64,000 bases of DNA, from contig JAOLXX010000003.1 of NCBI GenBank assembly GCA_028343155.1, positions 62,001 to 126,000 on the forward strand. Reading direction: 5' to 3'. Every line of letters begins with the position of its first letter. Within the stretch, counting starts at the first letter, position 1. This stretch comes from Polaribacter sp. GTDB lineage: Bacteria > Bacteroidota > Bacteroidia > Flavobacteriales > Flavobacteriaceae. Of this stretch, positions 26,492 through 35,452 are shown one piece after another. The position numbers were made by a program, and so were the translations under genes. The notes under the pieces are model-generated. The model searched no databases. It saw only the letters and a program-made list of their open reading frames with translations, and had not been told where the DNA came from.

Positions 26492-26499
26492 TTAATTTT
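26492..26499 (+). promoter_or_regulatory. -7 element of the FAD oxidoreductase gene
   Basis: TAATTTTG matches TAnnTTTG, 17 bases before the ATG at 26516, and overlaps the alternative TTG start at 26498. A near match, TACCTTTA, lies at 26476-26483. Confidence 0.4.
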
Positions 26500-26515
26500 G
26501 AATAATCAATCAACT

Positions 26516-27865
26516 ATGAATCATATTGTAATTATAGGTAATGGAATTTCTGGTGTTACGGCAGCAAGACATATCAGAAAAAACTCTGATCAAAAAATAA
26601 CAATAATATCTACTGAAACCAAGTACTTTTTTTCAAGAACTGCACTCATGTATGTATATATGGGACATCTAACTTTTGAGCATACGCAACCTTATGAAGA
26701 TTGGTTTTGGGAGAAAAACAGAATTGAATTAAAGGAGGGTTTCGTCAATTCTATTCTTACTGATGAAAAAATCTTAGAACTTAGGAGTGGCGAAAAGTTT
26801 GCCTATGACAATTTAATAATAGCAACAGGTTCAAAACCGAATAAGTTTGGTTGGCCTGGTCAAGATTTAGATGGAGTTATGGGCATGTACCATAAACAAG
26901 ACTTAGAAAATTTAGAAAAGTACGCTCCCAATAAAGAAACTTGTAAGAGGGCTGTTATTGTGGGTGGTGGTTTAATAGGTATCGAATTAGCAGAAATGTT
27001 GAGAAGTAGAGATATTCCTGTGACTTTTTTAGTTCGTGAAGATAGTTTTTGGAACGGAGTTTTACCGACACAAGAATCTGAAATGATTAATGAACACATT
27101 AAAGATCATCATATAGATTTACGTTTAGGTACAAATTTAAAGGAAATTAAATCTGACAAAAACGGAGGTGTAAAATCTATTATTATTGAAGAAACTGGTG
27201 AGGAAATTTTTTGTAATGTTGTTGGGTTAACTGCGGGTGTTACCCCAAATATAGATTTCATAAAAGAGTCTGGAATAGCATTTGGACGTGGTGTAAAAGT
27301 AAATCATTTTTTAGAAACCAACATAAAAAATGTATATGCAATTGGAGATTGTGCAGAACAACATGAAGCAATTGGTCAACGTAGAAACATAGAAGCTGTT
27401 TGGTACACAGGCAGAATGATGGGAGAAACTGTTGCACAAACTCTTTGTGGTAATAAAACAGAATACAAGCCTGGACATTGGTTTAACTCTGCAAAATTTT
27501 TAGATATTGAATACCAAACTTATGGTTGGGTTTTTAATGAAAGAAGCAAAAAAGAAAACGATGTCTATTTTCAATGGAGACATCCAAAATACGATAAGTG
27601 TATTACCATTTCTTTTGATAAAAATTCGCACCAATTTATAGGAATAAATACGTTTGGAATTAGAATGCGGCACGAAATTTTTGATCAATGGCTAACAGAA
27701 AAAAAATCAATAGAATACGTTTTAGAATATTTAGCTGATGCTAATTTTGACCCTGAGTTTTATAAATTATACGAAGCTGAAATTCTAACAAAATTTAACT
27801 CAGAAAACAACACCAACATTCAATTAAGAAAGAAAAGTTGGAAACGAATTTTTAGCAAAGTATAA
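26516..27865 (+). CDS. NAD(P)/FAD-dependent oxidoreductase
   Basis: Flavoprotein of 449 residues in the class I pyridine-nucleotide disulphide oxidoreductase fold without the redox disulphide. FAD binding is at IVIIGNGISGVTAARHIRK near the N-terminus and at NVYAIGDCAEQ (residues about 270). NAD binding is at AVIVGGGLIGIELAEML. A C-terminal domain of about 130 residues from WFNSAKFLDIEYQTYGWV is specific to this subgroup. The ATG at 26516 is chosen over TTG 26498, which lies in the promoter. The stop is five bases from the next ATG, so it probably feeds electrons to the polyferredoxin next door. Confidence 0.85.
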   Translation: MNHIVIIGNGISGVTAARHIRKNSDQKITIISTETKYFFSRTALMYVYMGHLTFEHTQPYEDWFWEKNRIELKEGFVNSILTDEKILELRSGEKFAYDNLIIATGSKPNKFGWPGQDLDGVMGMYHKQDLENLEKYAPNKETCKRAVIVGGGLIGIELAEMLRSRDIPVTFLVREDSFWNGVLPTQESEMINEHIKDHHIDLRLGTNLKEIKSDKNGGVKSIIIEETGEEIFCNVVGLTAGVTPNIDFIKESGIAFGRGVKVNHFLETNIKNVYAIGDCAEQHEAIGQRRNIEAVWYTGRMMGETVAQTLCGNKTEYKPGHWFNSAKFLDIEYQTYGWVFNERSKKENDVYFQWRHPKYDKCITISFDKNSHQFIGINTFGIRMRHEIFDQWLTEKKSIEYVLEYLADANFDPEFYKLYEAEILTKFNSENNTNIQLRKKSWKRIFSKV

Positions 27866-27870
27866 TCTAT

Positions 27871-29493
27871 ATGAAAGTAATAAAACAAACAGGTTTAATA
27901 ACATTTTTAATAGGGTTAGCCCTATTTATAGGAACAATTTTCATAGGTTCTTTCAATTTGACACAAGCTGAATTAGACACCTTTATTCAGGAAAAAGGTT
28001 ATAAAAGTGAGCTCATTAAAACGGAACTTACAAAAGGAGTCGTTACCAATGAAAATTTAAATATTTTCGAATTTTCTAGTAAAGTTATCAATGCTATTGA
28101 AACATCAAATAAACATTATAACACCCTAATTACGAAATATGATGCTGAAAAAAATTGGGCTAAAAAAGGAGCACAATTTCAATATAAAATCTTTGGAAAA
28201 CCACATAGTTTAACTTTTACGCTTGCGAAAAAAGCTGGCAAAGGATTCGCTGTTGAAAAGACAGGTTTAATGTGGTTTTTAACATTCGGTCTAGGAATTA
28301 TTGGTGCATTACTATTTATAGTTCCTGATGTTGTTTTATTAGGGAAACCAGGAATCAAAAATGATAGAATCTTTTTAAGCTCAGCGAGCAATCGTGGTTG
28401 GATTGGTTGGTTTGCTTTTATCTTTCTCGTAAGTTTTTATATACTGCTTTACTTTTATCCAGATTATATAGTAAACTGGGTGTATTTAGTAGAGCCTATT
28501 AGCCAATTCATTAGTGGAAATTCAGCAAGTCAATGGTTTTTATACGGTTTCTTATATTGTGTAGTTATGAGTGTTATGGCTGTGAGAATGTATATAAAAT
28601 ACCGTCATAATAAATATCAAATTTTAAGAACTACCTCTGTTTTATTCTTTCAAATTGTATTTGCATTTTTAATTCCAGAAATTTTAGTTCGTTTCGAAAA
28701 ACCATGGTACGATTTCAAAAATGCATTTCCGTTAGATTATGATTTTTTCTTCAAATGGAATATAGATGCATTGATTTCTAGTGGTGGTTTTGGTTTATTT
28801 ATTTTAGTTTGGGGAGTTGTTTTAACAATTGTAGTTGTCCCGGTAATGGTCTATTTTTTTGGAAAAAGATGGTACTGTTCTTGGGTTTGTGGTTGTGGTG
28901 GTTTGGCTGAAACCTTGGGAGATCCCTATAGACAACTCTCAAGCAAAACCTTATTTTCATGGAAATTCGAACGTATTATAATTCACTCAATACTTATTTT
29001 TGTTTTGGTGATGACCAGTTTTGCTTTATACACTTTCTTTTCTGGTGCTAACCAAATCATAGGCATAAAAACACAAACAATTCAAGACATTTATGGCTTT
29101 TTAATAGGCGCTATTTTTGCAGGTGTAATTGGTACAGGTTTTTATCCAATATTTGGAAACCGTGTTTGGTGTCGTTTTGGCTGTCCTTTAGCAGCATATT
29201 TAGGTTTTATACAACGTTTTAAATCACGTTTTAGAATTACGACCAATGGAGGGCAATGTATTTCTTGTGGAAATTGTTCTACCTATTGTGAGCAAGGAAT
29301 TGATGTCAGAGCTTACGCACAAAAAGGAGAAAACATTGTACGTTCTAGTTGTGTGGGTTGTGGCGTTTGTTCTGCTGTTTGCCCAAGGGGAGTTTTAAAA
29401 TTAGAAAATGGTCCAGAGGCTGGAAGAATTAATCCTACAGAAATTTTATTAGGAAATGATATTGATTTAATATCTTTAGTTAACAAAAAATAA
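27871..29493 (+). CDS. Membrane polyferredoxin (4Fe-4S, CcoG/NapH-like)
   Basis: Inner membrane electron-transfer protein of 540 residues. The first membrane segment (about 10-27) is followed by a periplasmic region of about 100 residues. Four or five membrane segments then carry two cysteine motifs typical of the NapH/CcoG/RdxA group, YCSWVCGCGGLAE and CRFGCPLAAYLG. The C-terminal cytoplasmic part holds two ferredoxin motifs, CISCGNCSTYCEQG and CVGCGVCSAVCPRG. It probably moves electrons between the flavoprotein encoded upstream and an unknown acceptor across the membrane. Its TAA overlaps the ATG of the dead gene that follows (TAATG). Confidence 0.88.
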   Translation: MKVIKQTGLITFLIGLALFIGTIFIGSFNLTQAELDTFIQEKGYKSELIKTELTKGVVTNENLNIFEFSSKVINAIETSNKHYNTLITKYDAEKNWAKKGAQFQYKIFGKPHSLTFTLAKKAGKGFAVEKTGLMWFLTFGLGIIGALLFIVPDVVLLGKPGIKNDRIFLSSASNRGWIGWFAFIFLVSFYILLYFYPDYIVNWVYLVEPISQFISGNSASQWFLYGFLYCVVMSVMAVRMYIKYRHNKYQILRTTSVLFFQIVFAFLIPEILVRFEKPWYDFKNAFPLDYDFFFKWNIDALISSGGFGLFILVWGVVLTIVVVPVMVYFFGKRWYCSWVCGCGGLAETLGDPYRQLSSKTLFSWKFERIIIHSILIFVLVMTSFALYTFFSGANQIIGIKTQTIQDIYGFLIGAIFAGVIGTGFYPIFGNRVWCRFGCPLAAYLGFIQRFKSRFRITTNGGQCISCGNCSTYCEQGIDVRAYAQKGENIVRSSCVGCGVCSAVCPRGVLKLENGPEAGRINPTEILLGNDIDLISLVNKK

Positions 29494-29976
29494 TGTTTCA
29501 AAAAACATTCTTATTTTTGTTTCTATTATTCATATCATAGGTTTAACATCCTTTTGTCAAAAGAGATACCAAAAGGTATTTTATAAAAATTGACGAATAA
29601 AAGAAGAAGGATGGCTTTTAAATGATCAAAAGATAGCTTTTTGGAAGTTCTATTACACAAATGGTAGCCTTTAAAAAGAAGGCCATTTTAGGCTAATTTA
29701 GAAACTAATTAATGGTATTTTTACGATAAATATTTCTCCTAAAACAGAAGGACATTATAAAAAAGCACCTAAAAATAACTGGTGGTTATTTTATAATATC
29801 AATGGGCATATAAGCCATAAATGTTACTTAAAAACAATCAAAAAAATGGATATTACTTAATTTATGAAAATAGAAAATTCATAAAATCCTCCAAGTATAA
29901 AAAAAGTAAGAAAATAAAAGAATGGACAGACTTTTCTTTATTTAAAAAAGAAAATAGTCTAAATAATTTAAAATGA
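29493..29976 (+). pseudogene. YwqK/MORN-repeat-like protein, decayed
   Basis: The ATG at 29493 overlaps the previous TAA and starts a signal-peptide-like stretch (MFQKTFLFLFLLFIS, stop). Shifting frame, the sequence continues with EGWLLNDQKIAFWKFYYTNG, KEGHF, EGHYKKAPKNNWWLFYNING and, after another shift, NGYYLIYENRKF and KKIKEWTDFSLFKKENSLN. It reaches a TGA overlapping the next ATG (ATGA). The repeated W-x-F-Y-x-x-G units are those of the MORN-like/YwqK family. There are at least two frameshifts and several stops. Both old overlaps are kept, so it was once the middle gene of an operon. Confidence 0.75.
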
Positions 29977-30668
29977 TCAAACCAATTATTAAAGTTATTA
30001 TTCCTGCTTATAATGAGCAAAACGCTATTGCAAATGTTATTAACGACCTTCCTAAAATAGTTGATGAAGTTATCGTTATTAGTAACAATTCTACAGACCA
30101 AACAGAACTTAATGCAAAAAATGCAGGCGCAACTGTTTTAAAAGAACATCGTAAAGGATACGGATACGCATGTTTGAAAGGAATTGACTACATCAATAAA
30201 CAAAAAACAACACCAGAGATTATTGTTTTTTTAGATGGAGATTATTCAGATTACCCAGAGCAATTAACAGAAATTATTGATCCAATTTTAAATAATGATA
30301 TTGATTTTGTGATTGGGGCTCGAATTAAAAAATTACGCGAAAAAGGTGCTATGACACCTCAACAAGTTTTTGGAAATTGGTTGGCCACCTTTTTAATGAA
30401 ACTTTTTTTTAATGCAAAATTTACAGATTTAGGACCTTTTAGAGCTATCAAATATGAAAAATTAGTAGCCCTAAAAATGGAAGATAAAACGTATGGATGG
30501 ACTGTAGAGATGCAACTAAAAGTATTAAAACAGCAAATGACCTATAGAGAGCTTCCTGTAAAATATAGAAATAGAATTGGAACTTCAAAAGTTTCAGGTA
30601 CAATAAAAGGAACTATATTTGCTGGAATTAAAATATTAAGTTGGATTTTCAAATACAGTTTTAAATAG
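29973..30668 (+). CDS. Family 2 glycosyltransferase (polyprenyl-phosphate sugar transferase type)
   Basis: GT-A fold transferase of 231 residues. It begins IIPAYNEQNAIANVINDLP (nucleotide binding), then VIVISNNSTDQT and IIVFLDGDYSDYPEQL with the DxD-type metal motif. IGARIKKLREKGAMTPQQ, then YGWTVEMQLK and a closing basic KYRNRIGTSKVSG follow. This is the pattern of DPM1/polyprenyl-phosphate hexosyltransferases without membrane segments. The next gene starts at its last stop base (TAGTG), and the third follows the same way, so the three are translationally coupled. The sugar and acceptor are unknown. Confidence 0.88.
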   Translation: MIKPIIKVIIPAYNEQNAIANVINDLPKIVDEVIVISNNSTDQTELNAKNAGATVLKEHRKGYGYACLKGIDYINKQKTTPEIIVFLDGDYSDYPEQLTEIIDPILNNDIDFVIGARIKKLREKGAMTPQQVFGNWLATFLMKLFFNAKFTDLGPFRAIKYEKLVALKMEDKTYGWTVEMQLKVLKQQMTYRELPVKYRNRIGTSKVSGTIKGTIFAGIKILSWIFKYSFK

Positions 30669-32158
30669 TGGTTATCGTATACATCATCCTTGTCATTTAT
30701 TCAATCTCGCTAGTGCTAATATTTATGTATGCAATAGCGCAATTAAACTTGCTTTTTAATTATTTAAAAGCAAAAAAGAAAAAAGATACCTCTGAAAAAT
30801 TTGATTTTTCAAATAAGGAAGAAATTCCATTTGTTACCATACAGTTACCTGTTTATAACGAATTGTATGTAATGGAACGTTTATTAAAAAATATTGCCAA
30901 AATAGACTATCCATTAGAAAAATTAGAAATTCAAGTTTTAGATGATTCAACAGATGAGTCAATAGAAACAACAGCTGAACAAGTAAAATTAATTCAAGAC
31001 AAAGGAATTGACATTCAACACATTAAAAGATCAAATAGACAAGGGTTTAAAGCTGGTGCTTTAAAAGAGGGACTAAAAACTGCAAAAGGAGAATTTATTG
31101 CCATTTTTGATGCCGATTTTTTACCAAAAGAAGATTGGCTATATCAAACCGTACCTTACTTTAAAGACCCTAAAATAGGAGTTATTCAGACAAGATGGGG
31201 GCATATTAATAGAGATTACTCTACGCTTACAAAAATTCAAGCTTTTGCTTTAGATGCACATTTTACACTAGAACAGGTAGGCAGAAATAGCAAGGGTCAT
31301 TTCATCAACTTTAATGGTACTGCAGGTCTTTGGAGAAAAAAATGCATTTATGATGCAGGAAATTGGGAAGGAGATACCCTTACAGAAGATTTAGATTTAA
31401 GCTACAGAGCACAATTAAAAAATTGGAAATTTAAATATTTAGTAGATGTTGTAACTCCTGCTGAATTACCAGTAGTAATTAGTGCAGCCAGATCTCAACA
31501 GTTTAGGTGGAATAAAGGTGGTGCAGAGAATTTTCAAAAAATGATGAAACGTATTATTATTAATAAAAACCTTTCATTTAAAACAAAAATCCACAGTTTG
31601 TTGCACTTACTTAATAGCTCTATGTTTACGTGTATTTTCTTAGTTGCGATTTTAAGTATCCCCATGCTATATATTAAAAATGAGTATGCGCATCTAAAAG
31701 TGTTTTTTCTTGTGTTGAGCTTATTTATTATTAGTTCTTTCATCTTTTTTGTTTGTTATTGGAACATGTTTAAAAGCATTTATGGAGGTGGATTTATCAA
31801 GTTTATTAAATACATAGGCGCTTTTTTTACGTTCTTTTCTATTGCTATGGGATTTTCTTTACACAATACAATTGCTGTTATAGAAGGACATATAGGAAAG
31901 AAAAGTGAATTTATAAGAACACCTAAATTCAATATTGGTACTTTAAAAGACGGTTGGAAAAGCAACAAATACCTTAAGAAAAAACCATCAATACATGTTG
32001 TTTTAGAAGGGTTATTAGCAATCTATTTTATTTTTGGAATGTACAGTGCTTTTGTTGTAGGAAATCAAGGCGGAGATTTTGGATTATTCCCTTTTCATTT
32101 TATGTTATTTATAGGTTTTAGTTATGTGTTTTTTAAATCAATATTTTCTAAAGCTTAA
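30668..32158 (+). CDS. Membrane glycosyltransferase, cellulose-synthase-like GT2
   Basis: Processive-type GT2 of 496 residues, GTG start at 30668 overlapping the previous stop by one base. An N-terminal membrane segment (residues 1-30) precedes a cytoplasmic catalytic domain. That domain holds VTIQLPVYNELYVMERLL, FDADFLPKEDW (DxD), GDTLTEDLDLSYRAQ (TED) and SQQFRWNKGGAE (QxxRW). Four membrane segments follow in the last 200 residues. This layout is shared with beta-glucan and ceramide glucosyltransferases, so a lipid or polymer product is likely. Encoded between two other transferases. Confidence 0.9.
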   Translation: MVIVYIILVIYSISLVLIFMYAIAQLNLLFNYLKAKKKKDTSEKFDFSNKEEIPFVTIQLPVYNELYVMERLLKNIAKIDYPLEKLEIQVLDDSTDESIETTAEQVKLIQDKGIDIQHIKRSNRQGFKAGALKEGLKTAKGEFIAIFDADFLPKEDWLYQTVPYFKDPKIGVIQTRWGHINRDYSTLTKIQAFALDAHFTLEQVGRNSKGHFINFNGTAGLWRKKCIYDAGNWEGDTLTEDLDLSYRAQLKNWKFKYLVDVVTPAELPVVISAARSQQFRWNKGGAENFQKMMKRIIINKNLSFKTKIHSLLHLLNSSMFTCIFLVAILSIPMLYIKNEYAHLKVFFLVLSLFIISSFIFFVCYWNMFKSIYGGGFIKFIKYIGAFFTFFSIAMGFSLHNTIAVIEGHIGKKSEFIRTPKFNIGTLKDGWKSNKYLKKKPSIHVVLEGLLAIYFIFGMYSAFVVGNQGGDFGLFPFHFMLFIGFSYVFFKSIFSKA

Positions 32159-33519
32159 TGTCTTTTTTTACAAAACATAAAGACGTTTTACTAATTTCAC
32201 TTACAACACTACTTTATATTACTTTCGCTTATTTACTAAAGAGAATTGAATTTGGCCAGCTGTTGTTTTTATGGCTTTCTCTTTTTGGGTCCTTTTATTT
32301 ATTACTAAAAAATAAAAAAACATCTACTTTAACTTTAGTTGGGTTGGTAGTTCTTTTCAGACTAATTTTTCTCTTTGCAACCCCTAATTTATCACAGGAT
32401 TTTTACAGATTTATTTGGGATGGACGTATGATTTTAAAGGGTTTTAATCCATATTTATCTTTACCAGAAACCATTATTCAACAAGGGACAGAACTGATTT
32501 ATGAAGGACGCGCGCTCTATAACGGTATGGGGGAAATGAATGGAAGTCATTACACGAATTACCCCCCTATAAATCAACTCTGTTTTTTTATTGCTGCTTT
32601 GTTTGCAAGTAAAACTATTTTTGGAAGTGTGCTTGTTTTAAGGATTATTATTATCCTAGCGGATATTGGAGTTTTATATTTTGGAATAAAGCTTTTAAAG
32701 CGTTTAAATTTACCCGTAAAGAATATTTTTTGGTATGCACTAAATCCTTTTATTATCATAGAAATGACAGGTAATTTACATTTTGAACCTGTAATGTTAT
32801 TCTTCTTGATTTGGTGTTTATATAAACTACATCAACAAAAATGGGCTTTGGGTGCAGTTCTTTTTGCGTGTTCAATTTCTGTGAAATTAATACCGCTTTT
32901 ATTCTTACCTTTATTTTATCAATGGTTTATTTATAATAAGTCTTTACAAATTTCAAAAAGGCATAGGTTTTACAACCTAATTGGTTTTTATGCTATTATT
33001 TTAATAATAACAATTCTTTTATTTCTTCCCTTTTATTCATTAGAATTCGTCGAAAACTATGCTAGCTCAGTATCTTTATGGTTTCAAAATTTCGAATTTA
33101 ATGCAAGTTTCTATTATATTTTTAGAGAAGTTGGATATTTATTTAGTGATTGGAATCAAATAGCTATTATTGGAAAAATAACACCAATAATGACAATTGC
33201 ATTTCTAATAATTGTGACTTTTTTCAGAAAAAACAGATCAATGATTCAAATGATAACTGCATTATTATTTGGAATCTGTTTTTATTATTTTACTACAACT
33301 ACGGTACATCCTTGGTATTTGGCAACACCCTTGATTTTATCAATTTTCACCAAATATCGTTTTCCTATTATTTGGACGATAGCCATTATTTTTAGCTATC
33401 AAGTATATGCAAACAGCCCCTGGCAAGAAAATTTATGGTTTGTTGCTTTGGAGTATACGATACTTTATGGGTTCATGATTTTTGAAATTAACAAAAATTT
33501 CAAAATTATAAAAGCGTAA
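32158..33519 (+). CDS. Polytopic mannosyltransferase-type protein (DUF2029/GT87-like)
   Basis: Integral membrane protein of 453 residues with ten or more hydrophobic segments. It has the lipid-linked glycosyltransferase signature of a first periplasmic loop with FATPNLSQDFYRFIWDGR and an acidic pair, then NPYLSLPE and HYTNYPPINQL. Such proteins use polyprenyl-phosphate sugars. The ATG at 32158 overlaps the previous TAA by one base. The GT2 of polyprenyl-phosphate type encoded two genes earlier could make its donor. Acceptor unknown. Confidence 0.82.
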   Translation: MSFFTKHKDVLLISLTTLLYITFAYLLKRIEFGQLLFLWLSLFGSFYLLLKNKKTSTLTLVGLVVLFRLIFLFATPNLSQDFYRFIWDGRMILKGFNPYLSLPETIIQQGTELIYEGRALYNGMGEMNGSHYTNYPPINQLCFFIAALFASKTIFGSVLVLRIIIILADIGVLYFGIKLLKRLNLPVKNIFWYALNPFIIIEMTGNLHFEPVMLFFLIWCLYKLHQQKWALGAVLFACSISVKLIPLLFLPLFYQWFIYNKSLQISKRHRFYNLIGFYAIILIITILLFLPFYSLEFVENYASSVSLWFQNFEFNASFYYIFREVGYLFSDWNQIAIIGKITPIMTIAFLIIVTFFRKNRSMIQMITALLFGICFYYFTTTTVHPWYLATPLILSIFTKYRFPIIWTIAIIFSYQVYANSPWQENLWFVALEYTILYGFMIFEINKNFKIIKA

Positions 33520-33548
33520 AAGAACTAATTATTTACGCTAACTTAACG

Positions 33549-33556
33549 TATTTTTG
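33549..33556 (+). promoter_or_regulatory. -7 element of the LacI-type regulator gene
   Basis: TATTTTTG matches TAnnTTTG, 23 bases before the ATG at 33580. No -33 TTG is clear. Confidence 0.4.
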
Positions 33557-33579
33557 TATTTTGTGCTTATAAATGATGA

Positions 33580-34614
33580 ATGAATATGAAAAGACTTACT
33601 ATAAAAGACATTGCAAAAGAATTCAATGTTTCTATTTCAACTGTTTCGAAAGCCCTAAATGACAGTTATGAAATTAGCATAAGCACTAAAGAAAAAATTC
33701 AAAAATACGCGAAAGCTAATAATTACAAACCTAATTTTAATGCTTTAAGCTTAAAAAATAGGCAAACAAAAACTATTGGAATTATCATTCCTAATATGTT
33801 AAATTATTTCTTCGCACAAGTATTTAATGGAATAGAAAAAATAGCGAATGATAGAGGTTATAAAATAATTTCATGTATTTCCAACGAATCTTTTAAGAAA
33901 GAAGTTGAAACTATCGAAATGCTTTCTAACGGAAGTATTGATGGATTTATTTTATCTATTGCTGAAGAAACAATTTCTAAAAGTAATTTTAATCATTTTC
34001 AGGAAGTGATTGACAATGGTACTCCTATTGTTATGTTTGACAGGGTTGCTGACAATATAAAATGTGATAAAGTTGTTACTGATAATTTTGATAGCGCAAG
34101 AAGTACCGTTGCTTATTTAGTGAAATCTGGTCATCAGAATATTGCTTTTATATCTACCATTAATAATTTAGAAATTGGAAGAAGAAGGAAATTAGGATAT
34201 TTGAAAGGTTTAGAAGATTTTAATATCAAAGTTGAAAAAAATCTAATTATAAATATCGATGACGACTATAAAAATTATGAAAAAGTACTAGAGCCAATTT
34301 TTAAGAGTAATAACATAGACAGTGTTATCGCAACAGACGAATCTTCTGCAATTGCTGCAATGAAAGTTGCTATTAAAAAAGGACATAAAATTCCAAAGAA
34401 CTTTTCTGTAATTTCATTTTCTAACGGAATTTTAGCAAGGCATTCTAGCCCAAGAATGACTACTGTTAGCCAGCATGGAGAAATAATGGGAGCTACAGCT
34501 GCTGATATGCTAATTAATAGGTTAGAAAATAAGTCTGAAATTAAGAAAGAAACAGAAACCGTCATTGTCAAAACAGATTTAGTCGAAAGAAATTCTACTA
34601 AAAAAATCTTATAA
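33580..34614 (+). CDS. LacI family transcriptional regulator
   Basis: Repressor of 344 residues. The N-terminal helix-turn-helix is LTIKDIAKEFNVSISTVSKA followed by a hinge helix region (NNYKPNFNALSL), and then the periplasmic-binding-protein fold. That fold starts at KTIGIIIPNMLNYFFAQVFN and includes DGFILSIAEET, IVMFDRVADN and GHQNIAFIS. It ends in a normal C-terminus. The ligand is a sugar in most relatives. No sugar-uptake genes are adjacent; the frameshifted HAD phosphatase lies 19 bases downstream, so the two probably form a unit. Confidence 0.93.
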   Translation: MNMKRLTIKDIAKEFNVSISTVSKALNDSYEISISTKEKIQKYAKANNYKPNFNALSLKNRQTKTIGIIIPNMLNYFFAQVFNGIEKIANDRGYKIISCISNESFKKEVETIEMLSNGSIDGFILSIAEETISKSNFNHFQEVIDNGTPIVMFDRVADNIKCDKVVTDNFDSARSTVAYLVKSGHQNIAFISTINNLEIGRRRKLGYLKGLEDFNIKVEKNLIINIDDDYKNYEKVLEPIFKSNNIDSVIATDESSAIAAMKVAIKKGHKIPKNFSVISFSNGILARHSSPRMTTVSQHGEIMGATAADMLINRLENKSEIKKETETVIVKTDLVERNSTKKIL

Positions 34615-34633
34615 ATTTTATCTTCTGCAAACT

Positions 34634-35448
34634 ATGGACTTATCCAAAGTGAAATTAGTTGTTTCTGACATGGATGGAACGTTGCTAAACTCTAAAGGAG
34701 AAATTAGTGATCTATTTTTTGGATTGTTTCATAAATTAAAAAAACAAAACATTCATTTTTGTGCCGCAAGTGGAAGACAATTCAATAGTATTATTTATAA
34801 ATTAGCACCAATAAAAGACGCTATTTTTATCATTGCTGAAAATGGTGGCATCGCAAAAAAAAAGATGAAATATTTGTTTTAAATTCACTCTCAGTTGAAA
34901 AAATAAAAACGATTATTCCTATTTTAAGAACGATAAATGATACCCATATTGTTTTGTGTGGAAAAAAATCAGCATATATTGAAACTACAAACAAGCATTT
35001 TACAACGATACTTGATGAATACTATGCAGTCTATAAAACAGTCCCTGATTTGACTAAAATTGCGGATACTGAAGACTTTTTAAAAATTGCTGTTTATCAT
35101 TCTAAATCTTCTGAAGTAAATATTTATCCAGCCATAAAACATTTAAAAAAAGAGTATCTCATAAAAATTTCTGGTAAAAATTGGTTAGATATTTCTGACG
35201 AAAAAGCGAACAAAGGAAATGCCCTAAGAGAAGTGCAAAAACGACTAAATATTAGCAAAGAAGAAACACTTGTTTTTGGTGATTATCATAATGATATAGA
35301 AATGCTACAAGAAGCAACTTTTAGTTTTGCAATGAAGAATGCACACAAGGACATTCTAAAAATTGCAAGTTACAGTACAGATAGTAATGATAATTTTGGT
35401 GTAGAAAAAATACTAAACCTTTTGATAGAGAGCAATTCTAAAGAATAG
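34634..35448 (+). pseudogene. Cof-type HAD-IIB phosphatase, split by a frameshift
   Basis: Two reading frames together give one complete Cof-type HAD phosphatase. The first (34634-34882) reads VVSDMDGTLLNSKGEIS (nucleophile Asp12) and CAASGRQFNS, and stops after IAENGG. The second carries on DEIFVLNSLSVEKIKT and has the lysine block GKNWLDISDEKANKGNALRE and the metal block VFGDYHNDIEMLQEA. The frame changes at a run of nine A (34855-34863); ten A would join them. It could be a pseudogene, an assembly error, or a slippage-read gene. A sugar phosphate is the usual substrate. Confidence 0.8.
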
Positions 35449-35452
35449 TTTT

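Noticed and set aside
34954..35448. Independent 164-residue gene
   Set aside because: It is the second half of the HAD phosphatase; catalytic blocks are split between the two frames.
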